Assembly: GCA_003184365.1 (NCBI GenBank)
Contig: NKYR01000050.1
Coordinates: forward strand, 186,001 to 250,000
DNA length: 64,000 nucleotides
Direction of reading: 5' to 3'
DNA from: Evernia prunastri
Lineage: Eukaryota > Ascomycota > Lecanoromycetes > Lecanorales > Parmeliaceae
Made by a program: the position numbers and the translations under genes. The notes under the pieces were generated by a model. It worked only from the letters and a program-made list of their open reading frames with translations, made no database searches and was not told the origin of the DNA. Of this stretch, positions 13,003 through 25,118 are shown in pieces (position 1 is the stretch's first letter; each line of letters opens with the position of its first letter).

Positions 13003-15533
13003 TCAACGTGGGCAAGTCCCACTACAGTTCCTCTTCAAGCAGTTCCAGCAAAAGTCCGTCTTGCACTGCAAACATTTCATATGAAGGCATCCCGCCATCT
13101 TCTCGATCAAATGTCCGCATTTCGGACAATGTTTCCACCCCTTCTTCTTCCCAATGGCCTCCACCTTCTGAGTCTCCTTGTCCTCCGCGCAAAGGCTGCC
13201 CGGATGCTCCCGCGCTCGACAGTGTCGGCACGTCCGTCCTTTGCACGCGCACACCCCGATGTCGCCGTGGATGTTCCGTGGCGGCACGAATGCGCCGCAG
13301 TTCCGGTTGCTGCAGTAGAGCGGATTCGGGGTCGTGGTTTCGAGTTCGAATAGTTGGTATTGCTTCACGAAGTCTGCGCCGAGTTGCGACGAGACGAGAT
13401 TGAGCGGGAGTGTGCGCTTGCAGCAATGCGGCCGCTGCTTGTCTTTTATCGCCCGTCGAAACAGTTCTAGGTATGTCAGCTATGAGTCCGCGTCGAGATT
13501 CATTGCTGGAGTTATATAAGGATGGTCTTACCGGCTAAACAACTTCGGCAGAAGAAGTGCTTGCATGGGCGGACCAGCTGAGTCTTCGGGAATGGATCAG
13601 TGCAGATGACACATTCACCCGCGTCAGCTGGATCCTGCGTGGCGGCTTTGGGATTTTGAACGGTTGGAAACCCTTGTGAAGCTTGAATTTGGTCAGGCTG
13701 AGTGGTCCAACCTTGTCCAATCTTCCTCTGCCACGCGCTGATCTCGCTCCGCCTATTTTCTTCTTCTCTTGCTATCCTTTTCTCTTCTTCCTCGTGAAGA
13801 CTCTGTGCGAATACCCTGTCGTTCGACAGTTGCAGCTGTGGCTGCTGGGTGCCTGTTCGAACTTGGTCTATCGGGCTTCGATCGTACATAGATGCTGCTG
13901 CTGATCTTTGCCCCCAATACCCAACCATAGGCGGAGTAATAGGAAGTTCGACAGCATCCTCCATTTCCATCTTCGCCTGAAGCTGCTCAGCATATTCGCG
14001 ATCCGACAGAACAGCACGGTATGAATCACCGAGTCGAGCTGCGAGCTCTGCATCTGCTTGCAAGACAGCTTCTTTCGCTCGGAACTCGTTTTGTAAACGC
14101 TCGCTCTCTGCCGCTGTTCGTCGCTCCATGTCTACCTCTGCTTCCAATACTTGGAGTATTTCTTGCTGTTCTGCCATCTCTCTGTCCTCCTGCAACTGTA
14201 ACTCCATGGCCAAACGCTGACTGCTTTCATACTCTTCTTTCTGAGCCTGATCCGCCTTTTCAAGTGACAAAGCCAAAAGCAAAGTCCCGTCTTCCATCCA
14301 GGTCTGCCCCATGCCTCGCCCATGCTGCCTCAAGGTATCCCGTTCTTGTTCTAGCTCCTGTTGCTGCCGCTGCTGCTGCGCTCGTTGAGGATGAGGCAAT
14401 CGAGATTCACTGGGGCTTTGCTGCAGGGTTTCTGGCAAGGAGGATGGTTCATGTTCGTGCGAGGACACGAACGGAGCAGGCTCAGGTGTCACGAAACTGG
14501 TTTCAAGCTTTGCAGTTCCACGGGTGCTATCGCTCTGAGAAGGGGACCGACGGGGTCTTGGATTCTGTTGGAGTCTCTCCGGAATGGACCCTTTCGAAGA
14601 ATTCGAAGGTATTGACGATCGTGGTGTATTCGTGGACGATGGGCTTGCTGATGATAAGTTTGCCCCAAAAGAAGTAGCTGCTGATTTCGAAGAGCCGTGG
14701 GAGTCCAACCGCGAATGGCTTTTCATTTCATCAGGTGGGACCTGATTTGTGGCATCGACAGTAGATTTTGCTCCAAAAATCCATCTTCTAAGTCGTGCCG
14801 TCATCCACGACTGGACGAGGTTGCCCACGTACGCAAATTTCCCTCGTGGAGTCCGAGAGGATTGTTTATCTCCCAAGTCGGCCTCCTTGATAGAAACTTC
14901 TCTGCAGGTTGTATTAGCAGGAGAACCGGTACGTAAAGTTTCAAGCCCCCCATATACCTCCGTAGGCTTTTTTGAGATGTGTCCTGGGACTTCCTGTTGT
15001 GGCTGCTCCGAGTACTGAATCTGGCCTGGGGAAGACCCAGCGAAGTTGCTACTAATGTCCGGGCCAGCATTGTGTGAGACCTCGTGCTCCAGAGTCATGC
15101 TCCGTTGGGGCTGTCTCGAAGTATCACTCAAGCCGGAAGGCCCAGGCTCAAATCCAATTTCCCGACATGCATAGGAACTCGTGAGAGGATTCCATATCGG
15201 CTCCTCGTCCTCAGCGGGTGTGGAGTCGAACTTCGAAGAGGTGCTCGCAGACTTTAAACCATTTTCAGGGTCAAATTTTGCGTAGTTCAATGGTCTCGTC
15301 ACCTCCATTTTGTACATGGTGTCCCGAGGGGCATCTCGAATGTCCCAAAGGGCGATATCATACTCTTCGATCTTTCGTCTGAATTCCGCATCTTCTTCCT
15401 CATCCTGTTCAGTCGCCTTCGCCTTCCCTTTCGTCCTAGCCGTCCGTCTCTCCTTCTCGTTCAACAGCTCAAACAGCTCCGATCGTGACTTCTGGAGTGC
15501 CCGGCTCAAGGTCTCCAAGGTTACTGTTTGCAT
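13003..15533 (-). CDS. RBR (RING-IBR-RING) E3 ubiquitin ligase
   Basis: Two exons (13532-15533, 13003-13466) give 821 residues. The first 600 residues are largely disordered, with a glutamine- and glutamate-rich coiled coil between roughly residues 390 and 520. RING1 begins at CVICTDPF and continues CKHFFCRSC, directly before the intron. Exon 2 encodes the IBR (YCSNRNCGAF, then VCACKGRTCRHC) and RING2 (HCPKCGHLIEK, GCLHMKCLQC, DFCWNC). In RBR ligases the cysteine after the GC(x)HM segment forms the ubiquitin thioester; the expected cysteine is present in GCLHMKC. The protein ends soon after RING2. The substrate is unknown. It is divergently transcribed from the ubiquitin hydrolase gene across a 2 kb spacer, so two ubiquitin-system genes are neighbours. 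Confidence 0.88.
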
Positions 15534-17611
15534 AGCGATCTCGCACCCGGAAAATGCTATGGTAATGGCTCTGCAAAAAGCGTGTCTGGGCGTCTGGCAA
15601 GATGCGACATACTTGGATGCTCCAGTAAACAGTTGGCGGAGGCTCCATGACTCAACTGTAAAACAAAGACCTCGCGGTCTGGAGCTTCAGCCTCGTCAAC
15701 CCATTGGTCTCGCTTGTCCGAGCAATTCCGTGTTTAGCGTATGCGGGTATCTCTGGAGTACATGGTACAGGGAAATTCTGTTTTAATCTGCTGTCATTCT
15801 CCGCATAGCGCATCGCCTTTACAGACCTAAACAAACTATCCCTGAAGCTCAGTATAACTCGCTTACGTGGTTTTTAGTGTTTTCATCGATACGCCAGTCA
15901 CTCGACGCAGTAAAAGCTCACCACCTACCCCTCTCGAGCCTCTCTCCCTCCCTTCCTTCCATTTCTTCTCGGGCATCTCAACGATAACAAAAGACGCTCT
16001 CTCGTGCCCAAGCTATTGCTGAGAGTATGGCCGAGAGGGAAGCTACCGCTAAAGAATGGACGCGATTCACGCCAAACCCAATCAGCCAGGCCCCTGGAGC
16101 GATAGGGGCTGTCGGGCCTCTGAAGAGACGCTGACTCGAAATGCCTTAGCAGCAGATCGAGTGGGGGTTCTGAAAAGTACGAAAAGAACGAGAATGGTCT
16201 GCAGGAGTAGCACAATTTAGCGAAAGAGGAGGCCAGACGCCGCGCTGCGAAGAGAGGCTGATGGCAAAAAGAGATGGATGCTCCCCTTGTGTTAGAGGCC
16301 AAAAAGAATAGAGCTAGAGGAACAGTAACAATTCGCTCCGAGATATATTGGCATCTCTGCGAGCTGGGAAGAGGCTGGTATGGTCTACTCAAGTCGGATT
16401 GAAAGATCTCGGCATTTCCAACGTCTGCGCAAAGGAGTACAAATTGATCATTCAACTTGGACAAGGAGATGAAGATGATCAGTGGCTAAAAGTTCCTCAA
16501 ACACGTTGTTAGTTTGAGAGCTACATCTCTAGTAGAATTGATCGAGTGACAGGCCAGATTACCTCTGTAAAAAAAGATCTCCAGAATATCAAAAATCATT
16601 CATGCAATCATTCATTCATCGTCCACCCCTATGCCTTGCAACCGATTTCATTCTACCGCAAAGCCAACGAACCCCCAAATTTGCCACTTTTGATAGCTTG
16701 CCTTCCAGCCATCCGCTTGGTGCAATCTTGCACTGGCAGGACTGTGGTTGGAATGCTTGAGGCTCCCCAGCACTTAAGAGAGAAAAGACGTTGTATGAGG
16801 GGGGGGGCGGGTGATATTGAAGAGTTCCATACCTACATAGAGTTCGATCCGTCAGGAAGCTATTGACCAATGTATCGAAACCACGACGAGAAAGTTCGGA
16901 AAGGAGCTGGAAATGGCCAATTGAGAAGACAATGAAGGGCAGATGAGCAATTTCATAGGAACCCGGTAGTCAATATTATTGCCAAACAACAACAAAATAG
17001 CGAAAAGCGTCAGGGAGTTTCAGGCGACAGCAGGCGCCTCCCCAGGTAGCACTATACCGTAAGGTAGTTATGCTTTTCAAATGTAAGTACGCGTCTGCAA
17101 ATACGTACACCACGTACTTTAAGTACTTATCTCCCGGTCTTTAGCTAATGCCAAGCATACCTTATTCCCAGATTCGCGGTCTTAGGCGCGTATAAGTAAG
17201 ATTACCTTAGCGCCTGACACCTAAAGCTCCCGCGTAGATCTTCATTAGCAGGTGCTCTTAGGCTTCTAGGCTCTACCTTAAGCCTTCGAGGGCAGGCGGT
17301 CTCGGGGGTACTTTCGGCATGTGGGGCCTCATTCATGATTCGAGGGTGTCAACACCAACACCCACCCGACTACTGTAACTGATAGAGTACAGCAACTTAT
17401 ATTGCTTTTACTTGACAATGTCCTCTTCATATCGCAATGAGTCGTGCATTCATTGCTTCTCCTCACCCTCCACTGCCCCTACTTCCGTGCCCCGAAACGG
17501 TTCCGTGAGGATTGTCTGACAACAGTCCCCGAATCGATGCATCCGAGGCGGCTCCTGCCCTTGGTTAAACGAACCCCTGCAGGGCTTTGGTTTGGCTATA
17601 CTTGATCCAGA
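15534..17611. other. Long divergent intergenic region
   Basis: Two kilobases separate the RBR ligase (minus) and the ubiquitin hydrolase (plus). Open frames here, including 15925-16464 on the minus strand, look random in composition. Around 17050-17150 there is a stretch rich in TACGT and AAGTACTT words, and 16798-16810 is a guanine run. I see no RNA gene or transposon. It presumably holds both promoters and possibly long leaders. Confidence 0.4.
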
Positions 17612-20224
17612 ATGAGCACCATCAACAGGTTTCTCAGCCGGAAAGACAAGCACTCGCAAGGGACACACAAAGATAAAGTAATGTCTTCTCCAGCCTTCAC
17701 GCCTTCGCCAACCCCGACTCCTTCTTCCACAAGATCAAGAAACAGCTCTTACTCTTCCATCTCTTCGCTGTCTTTAGCATTCTCGACACTCGTCACCAAG
17801 CGATCCCCACGTCTACAAGCACATGATGGACTGGTAGAGTGTTGCACTGCTGACTCTCGTGGCTTCCTCCTGCAGCCTAAACGCTATAGCGGACTCCTCG
17901 ATGGTTTCTTCGAGGGCGAAGAGTTCAAGCCCCCGGAAAAAGAGGAGGAAAAGAGAAAGGTGTGACTCCTACGATTAGCCCAAATGGGCGCGAGATTGAC
18001 CGAGACAGATTAAAGTTCTCTCCCAGCGACTTGCGCGGGATGGGATTACAACCTTCAAAAACGACGACATTGCGTATGCCTTGACCTGTGCCTATGCTCA
18101 GGGAGATGCGGGAAAAGCACACGAGCTGCTTGTTCTACTTCAAGAGTCCGAGGATGGCATCATCAAGCGCTACGACCCCAATATCAAGTTACTTGGAGCA
18201 GTCAATAGGGAGGGAGTCACTTGTTACTTGGACGCGCTGCTGTTCGCCATGTTCGCTAGGCTAGGTAGCTTTGAGGCAATGTTATATAAGAACTTCGAGG
18301 ATGCGCCTAGAGCCCGGCTGGCTACTTTGCTAAGACTATGGGTGAACGCCCTTAGAGCAGGGAAGCTAATCACGACAGACATCGTACGTTACCATAATAA
18401 CATGCTTCCTAGGCTCAACATCTCACTGATTTGACATAGACAAAGCAAATACAGCTTCAATTGTCTAAATGCGGTTGGACAGAAGCTGCCGAGCTGTGTC
18501 AGCAGGATGCTTCTGAGGCATTCACATTCATTACATCCACCCTATCGCTTCCACTTCTTACATTGAAGATGGACATATTCCACACTGGCAAGGAAGATAC
18601 AAACGATGATCACAAGTTTATCAACGAACGGCTGCTGGAACTTGCCATACCTGAAGAGCCTTCTGATGGACACGTCATTACTCTTGAAGAGTGCCTCGAG
18701 TTGTTCTTCAATAATAAGATCGAAGTAAAACGGTATTTGGACTCGCTTGAACGGAGAGGTACTCTCAATTCAATACGCTCACATCAGTCCTTTGATTCAA
18801 CAAAAGTCCACGCATCGCACGTTGAGATTGCCGAACTGGACACTTCACAGCCATCTTCGCCTAAGGCGCTGCAGCCGCAAATGTCTGCAGTACCAGTTTC
18901 GCCAATAACGCCAACATTCCCTCGGCACAGAGCACCTAGCATAATCCAGGAGCATTACATAGATGAAAAGAGTGGCATGTTTGGTCGCTCTCCATCTATC
19001 GTCGAAGAGCCCCGAGGTCGGAATGCCCGCGTGAGAAAAGAAGTTATGATGCCTGCTTGGCAATTCTTTAGTCTAATACCCTGGTATACGAACAACGTGC
19101 CTAGCAACGACGCTCAAGTTGCTGCACACTTCTCATCTTCAAGACCTATCCTCGGCATTTGCTTGAAAAGATACTCCATGCTACCCAATGGAACTGCAGT
19201 CAAGCGAAAAACGCACATTGATATCCCTTTGGATATCGCGTTACCACACTTCATTCAAGATGACAGAATGGCCGAAGATGGTCCTGCATTCGGTAACTTC
19301 AAACTCTGCTTGGTCTCGGTGGTTTGTCATCAGGGCGTCTCTGTCGAGTCGGGCCATTACATCAGCTTGGTCCGTAGCCCAGATCAACAAAACGGCGAAG
19401 ATAGATGGATGCGCTTCGACGACTTGGCCACGGAGAGGGTTACATACACCAACGTTGAACAATTCCTTGGCGTGGAGTCTCCCTACCTCTTGTTCTACCA
19501 AGTCATTCCAATCGAAGGTGACCCGGGTAATATCGCAGAGGGGGAAACTCAAGTGCTCAGCACTGAAAATCCTCCTGCTTATTCGGAGTCGGATTTTAGT
19601 CGTGACTCAAACCTTGACTCTGCCGTCGGTGACCTCTTTGTGAGCGTCCCTTCCAGCAGAGGCGCAACTTCTCAAATCCGACAGCCTAGTTCTGAGGTCC
19701 ACAGGCCAAGTCTCGATACTTCGGCGTCCGATGAGGATCCTCGAGGCCGGACTAGTGAGGCAAGCGAGAGGGGCCAAAGTGTCGTCTTTGCTGACGAGAG
19801 TGTGAGCAGCACCGGCATGGATTTCCTGTCCGCACCAAACCTTGGCACAGGGCAAGTGAATGGGCTCAACACCCTAGCCGCCTCCCGCCGTGGCTCCAAG
19901 ACTACGAAGTCGAGTTCGAAAAGCAGACCTAGCAGCCGAGCGGATGACAATAGAGTGAGCACATCGCTGTCTCGATTAGCAAACGCAATGTCACGAGATA
20001 AGCTCAGTACTCAGCTGGGTGTGCCAAATCAATTAGAAGATCAAGCATTGGCCGTCGCTGGAAATCCTACAGCTGCATCGACAGGAGATGAGCAAGCCCC
20101 CGACAAGGCAACGCTGAAGAAGCAAGCCAGGGAAAAAATCAAAGCAAGTCGTCGGGAGCATCAGCACCTTGTGAAAGGAAGGCACAAAGATGGCAAGCCT
20201 GATAGGGAGTGCTCAGTGATGTAA
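17612..20224 (+). CDS. Ubiquitin carboxyl-terminal hydrolase (USP/UCH family) with CaaX box
   Basis: The start MSTINRFLSRKDKHS precedes a serine- and proline-rich leader. The cysteine box is NREGVTCYLDALLFAMF (catalytic Cys within GVTCYL); the QQDASEAF motif follows; the histidine box is SVESGHYISLVR. A later acidic and serine-rich tail ends ECSVM, a canonical farnesylation (CaaX) signal, so the enzyme is probably membrane-tethered. One clean intron is at 18384-18439. Between 17960 and 18101 the reading is ambiguous: a GTGTGA...CTCAG intron of 142 nt keeps phase and gives 804 residues, but the same stretch also contains about 38 protein-like codons in another frame. It deubiquitinates proteins; the target is unknown. 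Confidence 0.85.
20210..20221 (+). other. C-terminal CaaX prenylation signal
   Basis: The last four codons of the ubiquitin hydrolase read Cys-Ser-Val-Met before TAA. This matches the farnesyltransferase consensus, where a terminal Met favours farnesyl over geranylgeranyl. An upstream basic stretch (KGRHKDGKPDR) would help membrane association. Confidence 0.75.
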
Positions 20225-20477
20225 GGTTGTCAGAATGGGTCGAGCACTTGGAGCGTGCATTTGGGCAGTAACCAGGGAGGGGGAAATTACACTTCGAGGC
20301 ATAGCGCTGGCGTTAGGATTAGTCCGAGCTCGGTTCAGCGATATATATTGCCTGTCCGTCCATGTGCAGCCTGGATGGTAGACTGAAAAGATCCAAAACG
20401 ACTGTTCCTTCCAATTCTCTTTTTTATTTGCTACGCAGTCCTTTGGAGACCGCGTATGGTCTATATGCGGGACCGAT

Positions 20478-21740
20478 TTAATTTACATGCTTCCCATAGA
20501 ACGGCACACCCATCGAGCTCAACAACAATCTGGCATCCTTATCATTGGTCGCCGTAGTGCATACTATGATATGGATACCTGGGATCATCCTCGGCGGGTA
20601 TCTGAAATCCCCAACAATGTCAGCCAACCTCTCCCAAGCCATCATCCCCTTTACCAACAGAATATACCAAACACAAGGAGACACTTACGCATCGTAATTG
20701 ATCTCCACCTCTGGGAACGTGCCCACCGTATCCGGCGAGAACCCCCACGCGATGTCCCCGCTGCTGTCTCCGCTCCTCCCCTTGACGCCCTTGTAGTCCT
20801 TGATCCTCGGCATGACGACCTCGGTCACCTTGGCGAGGAAATTGTACATGTCCTCCCCGCGCAGCTCGACCCCGACGGCGCATGGGCTCCCCTCGCGCAG
20901 GTTGAAGTTGGCGATGGAGTGCTTGGCCCGGAAGACGGTCGCGCGCACGTTGGTGACGGCCTGCACGACCATGCCCGCCACCTGCACGTGCGCCGCGTCC
21001 GCCCCGGCCTCTTTCAGGAAGCTGTGCACGTGGATCTTGTCCAGCCGGGGCACGTTGCGGAACGTGACGGGCCGCCGCAGTAAGGGCAGCGTGGGTCCCC
21101 CCCGGGGCGCGCGCAGGGGCCGGTTCTTGTGGTAGGGGGAGCTGCCGTCCCAGGAGCGCAGGCGGGGCGCCGAGGGGCCCGGAAGCGTGCGGGGGGGGTG
21201 GTGCGTGTACATGAGGGTCAGGAGGTCCGGGGCCAGGGTCGAGTGGTAGGTCTGCTGCAGGCGGGGCAGGGAGAAGGGGCCCGGGATGAACTCGCGGGAC
21301 TCGGGGGCCGTGGCGGAGGGGGGTTGGTGCGGGTGGAGGGGGCCGCGGTAGTATTTTGGGGGGCGGAATTGGTATCTGGGGGGGTTTGTAAGCGGAGGGT
21401 CATTGTGGTAAGCTTTCGAGGAGAAGGATGCCGGTTTGAGGGGGGGGGTTCGAGAGGAGTAGTGGCGTGGCCGGATATGTAGAGTGAGGAAGGCCTACCG
21501 GCTAGATGGCAAGGGCGTCTTCCGTCGTCTACTTCTTGCTATCGGGTCGAATGACGCGAGGTGCTCTTCTGAGGGTCCGGGTATTTGCATCGAGGAGGAT
21601 GGGTCGACGTCCTCGGAGAGCTCGGTCATGCCATTGAAGGTTGATGCTTTGCGCTTGGTGTAAAGGCATTGGAAGTTATGGGAGCTCCGTTTTCGGATAT
21701 GTAGTGTCTTGAATATGGATGGAGCGCGCTGACTCGCCAT
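20478..21740 (-). CDS. MRPL7: Mitochondrial large-subunit ribosomal protein uL5m
   Basis: Three exons (21499-21740, 20689-21375, 20478-20601) give 350 residues. The N-terminus MASQRAPSIFKTLHIRKRS is basic and serine-rich, as expected for mitochondrial import. The body has the L5 signatures: PRLDKIHVHSF, an RAKHSIANFNLREGSPC block, MYNFLAKVTEVVMPRI and DIAWGFSPDTVGTFPEVEINYD, with the third exon supplying IPGIHIIVCTTA. L5 contacts 5S-rRNA-equivalent regions and the P-site tRNA of the mitoribosome. GC content is high in exon 2 (long G and C runs on the given strand). The acceptor of the first intron is a choice between two sites; I used the one that keeps phase and yields RYQFRPPKYYRGP. Confidence 0.9.
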
Positions 21741-22544
21741 TGTGAGCGTGATTTGACTAGAATGGTCAGATGCTGAAGAGATATCAAGTCGCTCGGCACC
21801 TCCGTTGACTTTTTCGGCTATGTTGCCTTGCTTAAGGTAGGATTGACTTGGCAGCGATCTTGGCCATTTTTAACCTAGTGTATAAGAGTTAAAATATCTT
21901 TCTTCTAAAAGAAAAGAAATGGATTTTTTTTTTCTCGAAATGTTTGAATTTCAATTTATTAAAGATCTGTGATTCTATACAAAACCTAAGAGGGGCGGGT
22001 GTACAACTATCAGGAGTGTTTGTATAGGTACACCCCGAACTTGGGATGGAAGATAGCCGTCCGGGACGGAAAAGGGAGCAGGATGGCTTTAGAGGGGGCA
22101 CGAGGGAGCACTATAGGGCAGCGTAGGGGCGAATCAGGTGGGACTCGGAGCCTCCAATGGGCTTTCCTCCGTCTCGGCTTGAGCTGCTCTCGTCGCTTTA
22201 CTGCTACCCAGACTTTGCTACTTTCGTTAGATTTAGGATCAATGATTGTTCAACGAACCATTCAGTGCCAATCAAGAGCCATGGCAGAGATCCCGCCGAG
22301 ATGGGCGAAATCGACTTAGGCCCTTGTAGTCCAGCGGTACGTTTGGCTCGAGCCAAAAGAAGAATGAGTTTCACAACTGCTAAGAAAGGAGGCTAACTTG
22401 TGAATAGTCATTAGCATTCTCTATCATTCTCTATCATCGTCTAACTAATCTGCTCTGATGTATCTCAAAATACAAACTGCGAAAGCTTGATCTATGAAAC
22501 ACTTCCCTGGCTCCTACCCCGCTGACAGTGACCTCCAAAACTCT
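21741..22544. other. Boundary spacer between housekeeping block and accessory region
   Basis: About 800 bases upstream of the uL5m start and downstream of PAL. Positions 21880-21960 are AT-rich. Positions 22135-22201 carry a dispersed repeat that recurs, split in two, near 30.7-30.8 kb. This spacer is the natural left border of the accessory region. No gene is supported. Confidence 0.45.
22135..22201. repeat. Dispersed repeat, compact copy
   Basis: The words CAGGTGGG, GGAGCCTCCAATGGGCT and CCGTCTCGGCTTGAGCTGC occur next to each other here. Near-identical words occur at 30670-30692 and 30811-30840, where about 118 bases lie between the two halves. Two copies of the same non-coding element with an insertion or deletion is the simplest reading. 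Confidence 0.5.
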
Positions 22545-25118
22545 CTAAACAACCGAGTGGATCTGATTGTTTTCAGCACCGAATCCCATTGAGTGGGTCT
22601 CCCAAGCAAGGTTAGGTGTCATATCCACTTCTTGTTTTACCTTCGGGTTGATCTTTGCCTCCGTATCCAGGTGACACAAGGTATCGTCCACGGCGGTGAC
22701 GGTCGAGCTCAGGCTTTGGGCTTGAACGGCGTCATTCTTCTCATCGCCACTGAACGAGTCAGATTCTTTACTGCTGCCGTCGCCCAACTCGCTAGATTTG
22801 AACTTGGCGTAGGAGAATTCGATGTTCTCGTCCTGAGTGATGGCAAGGGCCTTTTCAGCGGCATGGCCGGAGTCGTGTACGTCGGACACGCAGGCCAGGA
22901 CGTGGTGATAGAGTTGGCCGGTACGCATACTCTCGTATACTCTGGCGATCATTCCGCCCATGGTGACACCTCTCTTGGAGTCATGCTCAGGCTCGCCCCA
23001 ATTGAAGTCACTTTCCTCGTCCTTGGGGGTGGAGATGACCTTGTTGCTCATGAATGGCACCTCAAGCTCGTGGCGGACGAACTTGTACATACTCCTCGAG
23101 GCACTGCCGATGTATGGCGTGGCATCTGGATGGGCGTAGTATGCCTCTCGATTTATCTGGAAGTGACCGAGTGCCTTGGCACAACACTTCTCTGTCCACG
23201 TTTGAAGAGCTACTATTGCTTCCGCGGTGGTCTTGATGTGTTTGAAGATAAGTGGCTGCAGAGATTCAAACGCAGTGGCGAACCGCTTTGGCGAGTCGAA
23301 GTGGGTATATGTGTCGAGCGCCTTTTGAAAGCTTGCCCAAAGTGCGGGCAAAAACATCTCCGCGGTTTCAGGCGTCTTCAGGTGGGGCCAGAACGCTTCG
23401 GTGGCCATAGTATTGAACATGGGACCCATTGTCTCTAAGTATTTGCAGGTCATTGCGCGGAGATCCAAGGCCTGACAGCAGACAATGAGGTGAGCGGCCG
23501 ACAATTGTGAGAGCGTCTGGATTGCTTCTAGTGTATACCGGCCGGAGATGAGGGCAAGGGAGTTGATTGCTTGGTTGCCCATCTCAGCTGTCTGGACATG
23601 GCTGCCAACCGGGTTGGCTAAAAATCCGAGCTCGGCCTGAAGGGCAGCGATCATAATGTCGGTGCCTTTCCATATGAAAGACTGACTTGGCTCCTCAGCG
23701 ACGAGATTCGGCGGAAGTCCACGGTTGGTTGCAGGGTTTATGAGCTCTGTGCACTGCGAGAAAAGCATACGACCAATGGTTTGAAGCGATTGCCGGGTCT
23801 TCTCCATTGCACTGGTGACGGCACGAGCCTGGAAATTTCCTCCGTGCATCATTTTACCGTCCTGGGCAGGGTCAACAAGAGGGTTGTCGGTCACTGAGTT
23901 CATTTCAATGCTGAGTTGCTGGTAAGCCAGGTGCAAGTCTTCTAAGACAGGCCCAATCCATTGTGATGCCGTTCGAACGGAATACCGATCTTGTCGCAGC
24001 TCTCCCTCCTTGGTGTCACTATGCTGGACAAGCGAGGACTTGGAAAGGAAAGCGTGGATGTTCTTGGCCGTCTCGACTTGGCCGGGATGGTGTCGCACTT
24101 CTCCAAAGAACGAGTCAAAACTCTCATCAGTGCCAAGTAGGGCCTCGACGCTCATAGCAGTCAAGATCTGTGAGAGAGTGGCTTGTCCGAGAGCATCGTG
24201 TAAGGCCAACGAGCCAACCGCACAAGAGACCGCAGTACCATTGACGAGCGCCAGGCCTTCCTTGGCCCCGAGGACGACGGGCTTAATGTCTTTCTCTGCA
24301 AGTGCGACATCGGCCCTCTTCAGGCAGCGCTCGCCGTTGGTATTGCGGGTCCACACATTTAGACCCGGCTTTCCCTGGACCACGCCGCCAATATAGGACA
24401 GAGGGCTAAGGTCGCCGGATGCTGATATGCTCCCCTTGATGGGCACCTGTGGCGTGATTCCGGCTTCGAGGATCTGGTGCAAAGTCCGGATGGTGGTCTC
24501 CTTAATGCCCGAGAAACCGGAGGCGAGAGAGTTAAGCCGGATCAACATCGAGGCTCGTACCCAAGACTCTGGCATTGATGTCGCGGCCACCGGGTCGTCA
24601 AGAGGGAGTGCCGACTGGCTGATAATGTCGTTCAGATCTGTGTCATGCCGCGACTCAGGAGCTGTGACCGTTCGCTGGTCTGAAGTGACGCCGAATTGAA
24701 GCATGCGCAAGAGATTCTGCTGGAGTTCTTGGACTTCATTTGTCCGTGTATTGGCACTGCCACCGAAGCCAGTATTGACACCTGATGGGATGTAAGCTAA
24801 ACAGTCGGAGTTTGACCACCGAGCGTCTCACCGTAGACGACTTCTCCTTTGTCAATACTCGCCTGGACCATTTCGGCGCTCCTGACGACGGCCTCGATAC
24901 TTCCGTCTGAAAGTCGTGAGGATGTTCCATATCTGAGTATGGGTTAGTATAATGGTGCCAACGGTATGAGCAGAACTGCCCTACCTAGCAATTGCAATGA
25001 CAGTGGCCAAGTCAAGGCTTTTCCCGTCAATGTCTTGGCTAGAAGAGTACCCCTTGAGCTTTGTAGCAATAGTCCCCCAATGGGACAGGCAGATGTCGTT
25101 TATCGATCCCAACGCCAT
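22545..25118 (-). CDS. Phenylalanine ammonia-lyase (MIO-dependent)
   Basis: Three exons (24985-25118, 24832-24932, 22545-24781) give 823 residues. PAL converts L-phenylalanine to trans-cinnamate and ammonia. Visible hallmarks: the catalytic-loop tyrosine in YGVNTGFGGSANTRT (Tyr78), the Ala-Ser-Gly triad of ASGDLSPLSYIGG at residues 199-201 that cyclises to the MIO cofactor, NPLVDP with its upstream SVTDN, and NPVGSHVQTAEMGNQAINSL. The C-terminal shielding-domain insertion, absent from histidine ammonia-lyase, is present, which argues for PAL. The position that is His-Gln in red-yeast PAL/TAL reads Met105-Leu106, so tyrosine is an unlikely substrate. About 113 residues after QLYHHVLACV form an acidic, serine-rich tail unusual for the family. 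It is divergent from the P450 gene, with a tandem repeat between them. Confidence 0.93.

Noticed and set aside
15925..16464. 179-codon minus-strand frame in the RBR/USP spacer
   Set aside because: Composition is erratic (runs of R, S, P and L), with no motif and no support from promoter or splice signals; most likely a chance frame in leader DNA.
22593..23438. Long plus-strand frame antisense to PAL
   Set aside because: It is the shadow of the PAL coding strand; PAL motifs are unmistakable on the minus strand.
22545..25118. Histidine ammonia-lyase as an alternative identity
   Set aside because: The protein has the long C-terminal shielding domain of PAL and is far longer than histidine ammonia-lyase.
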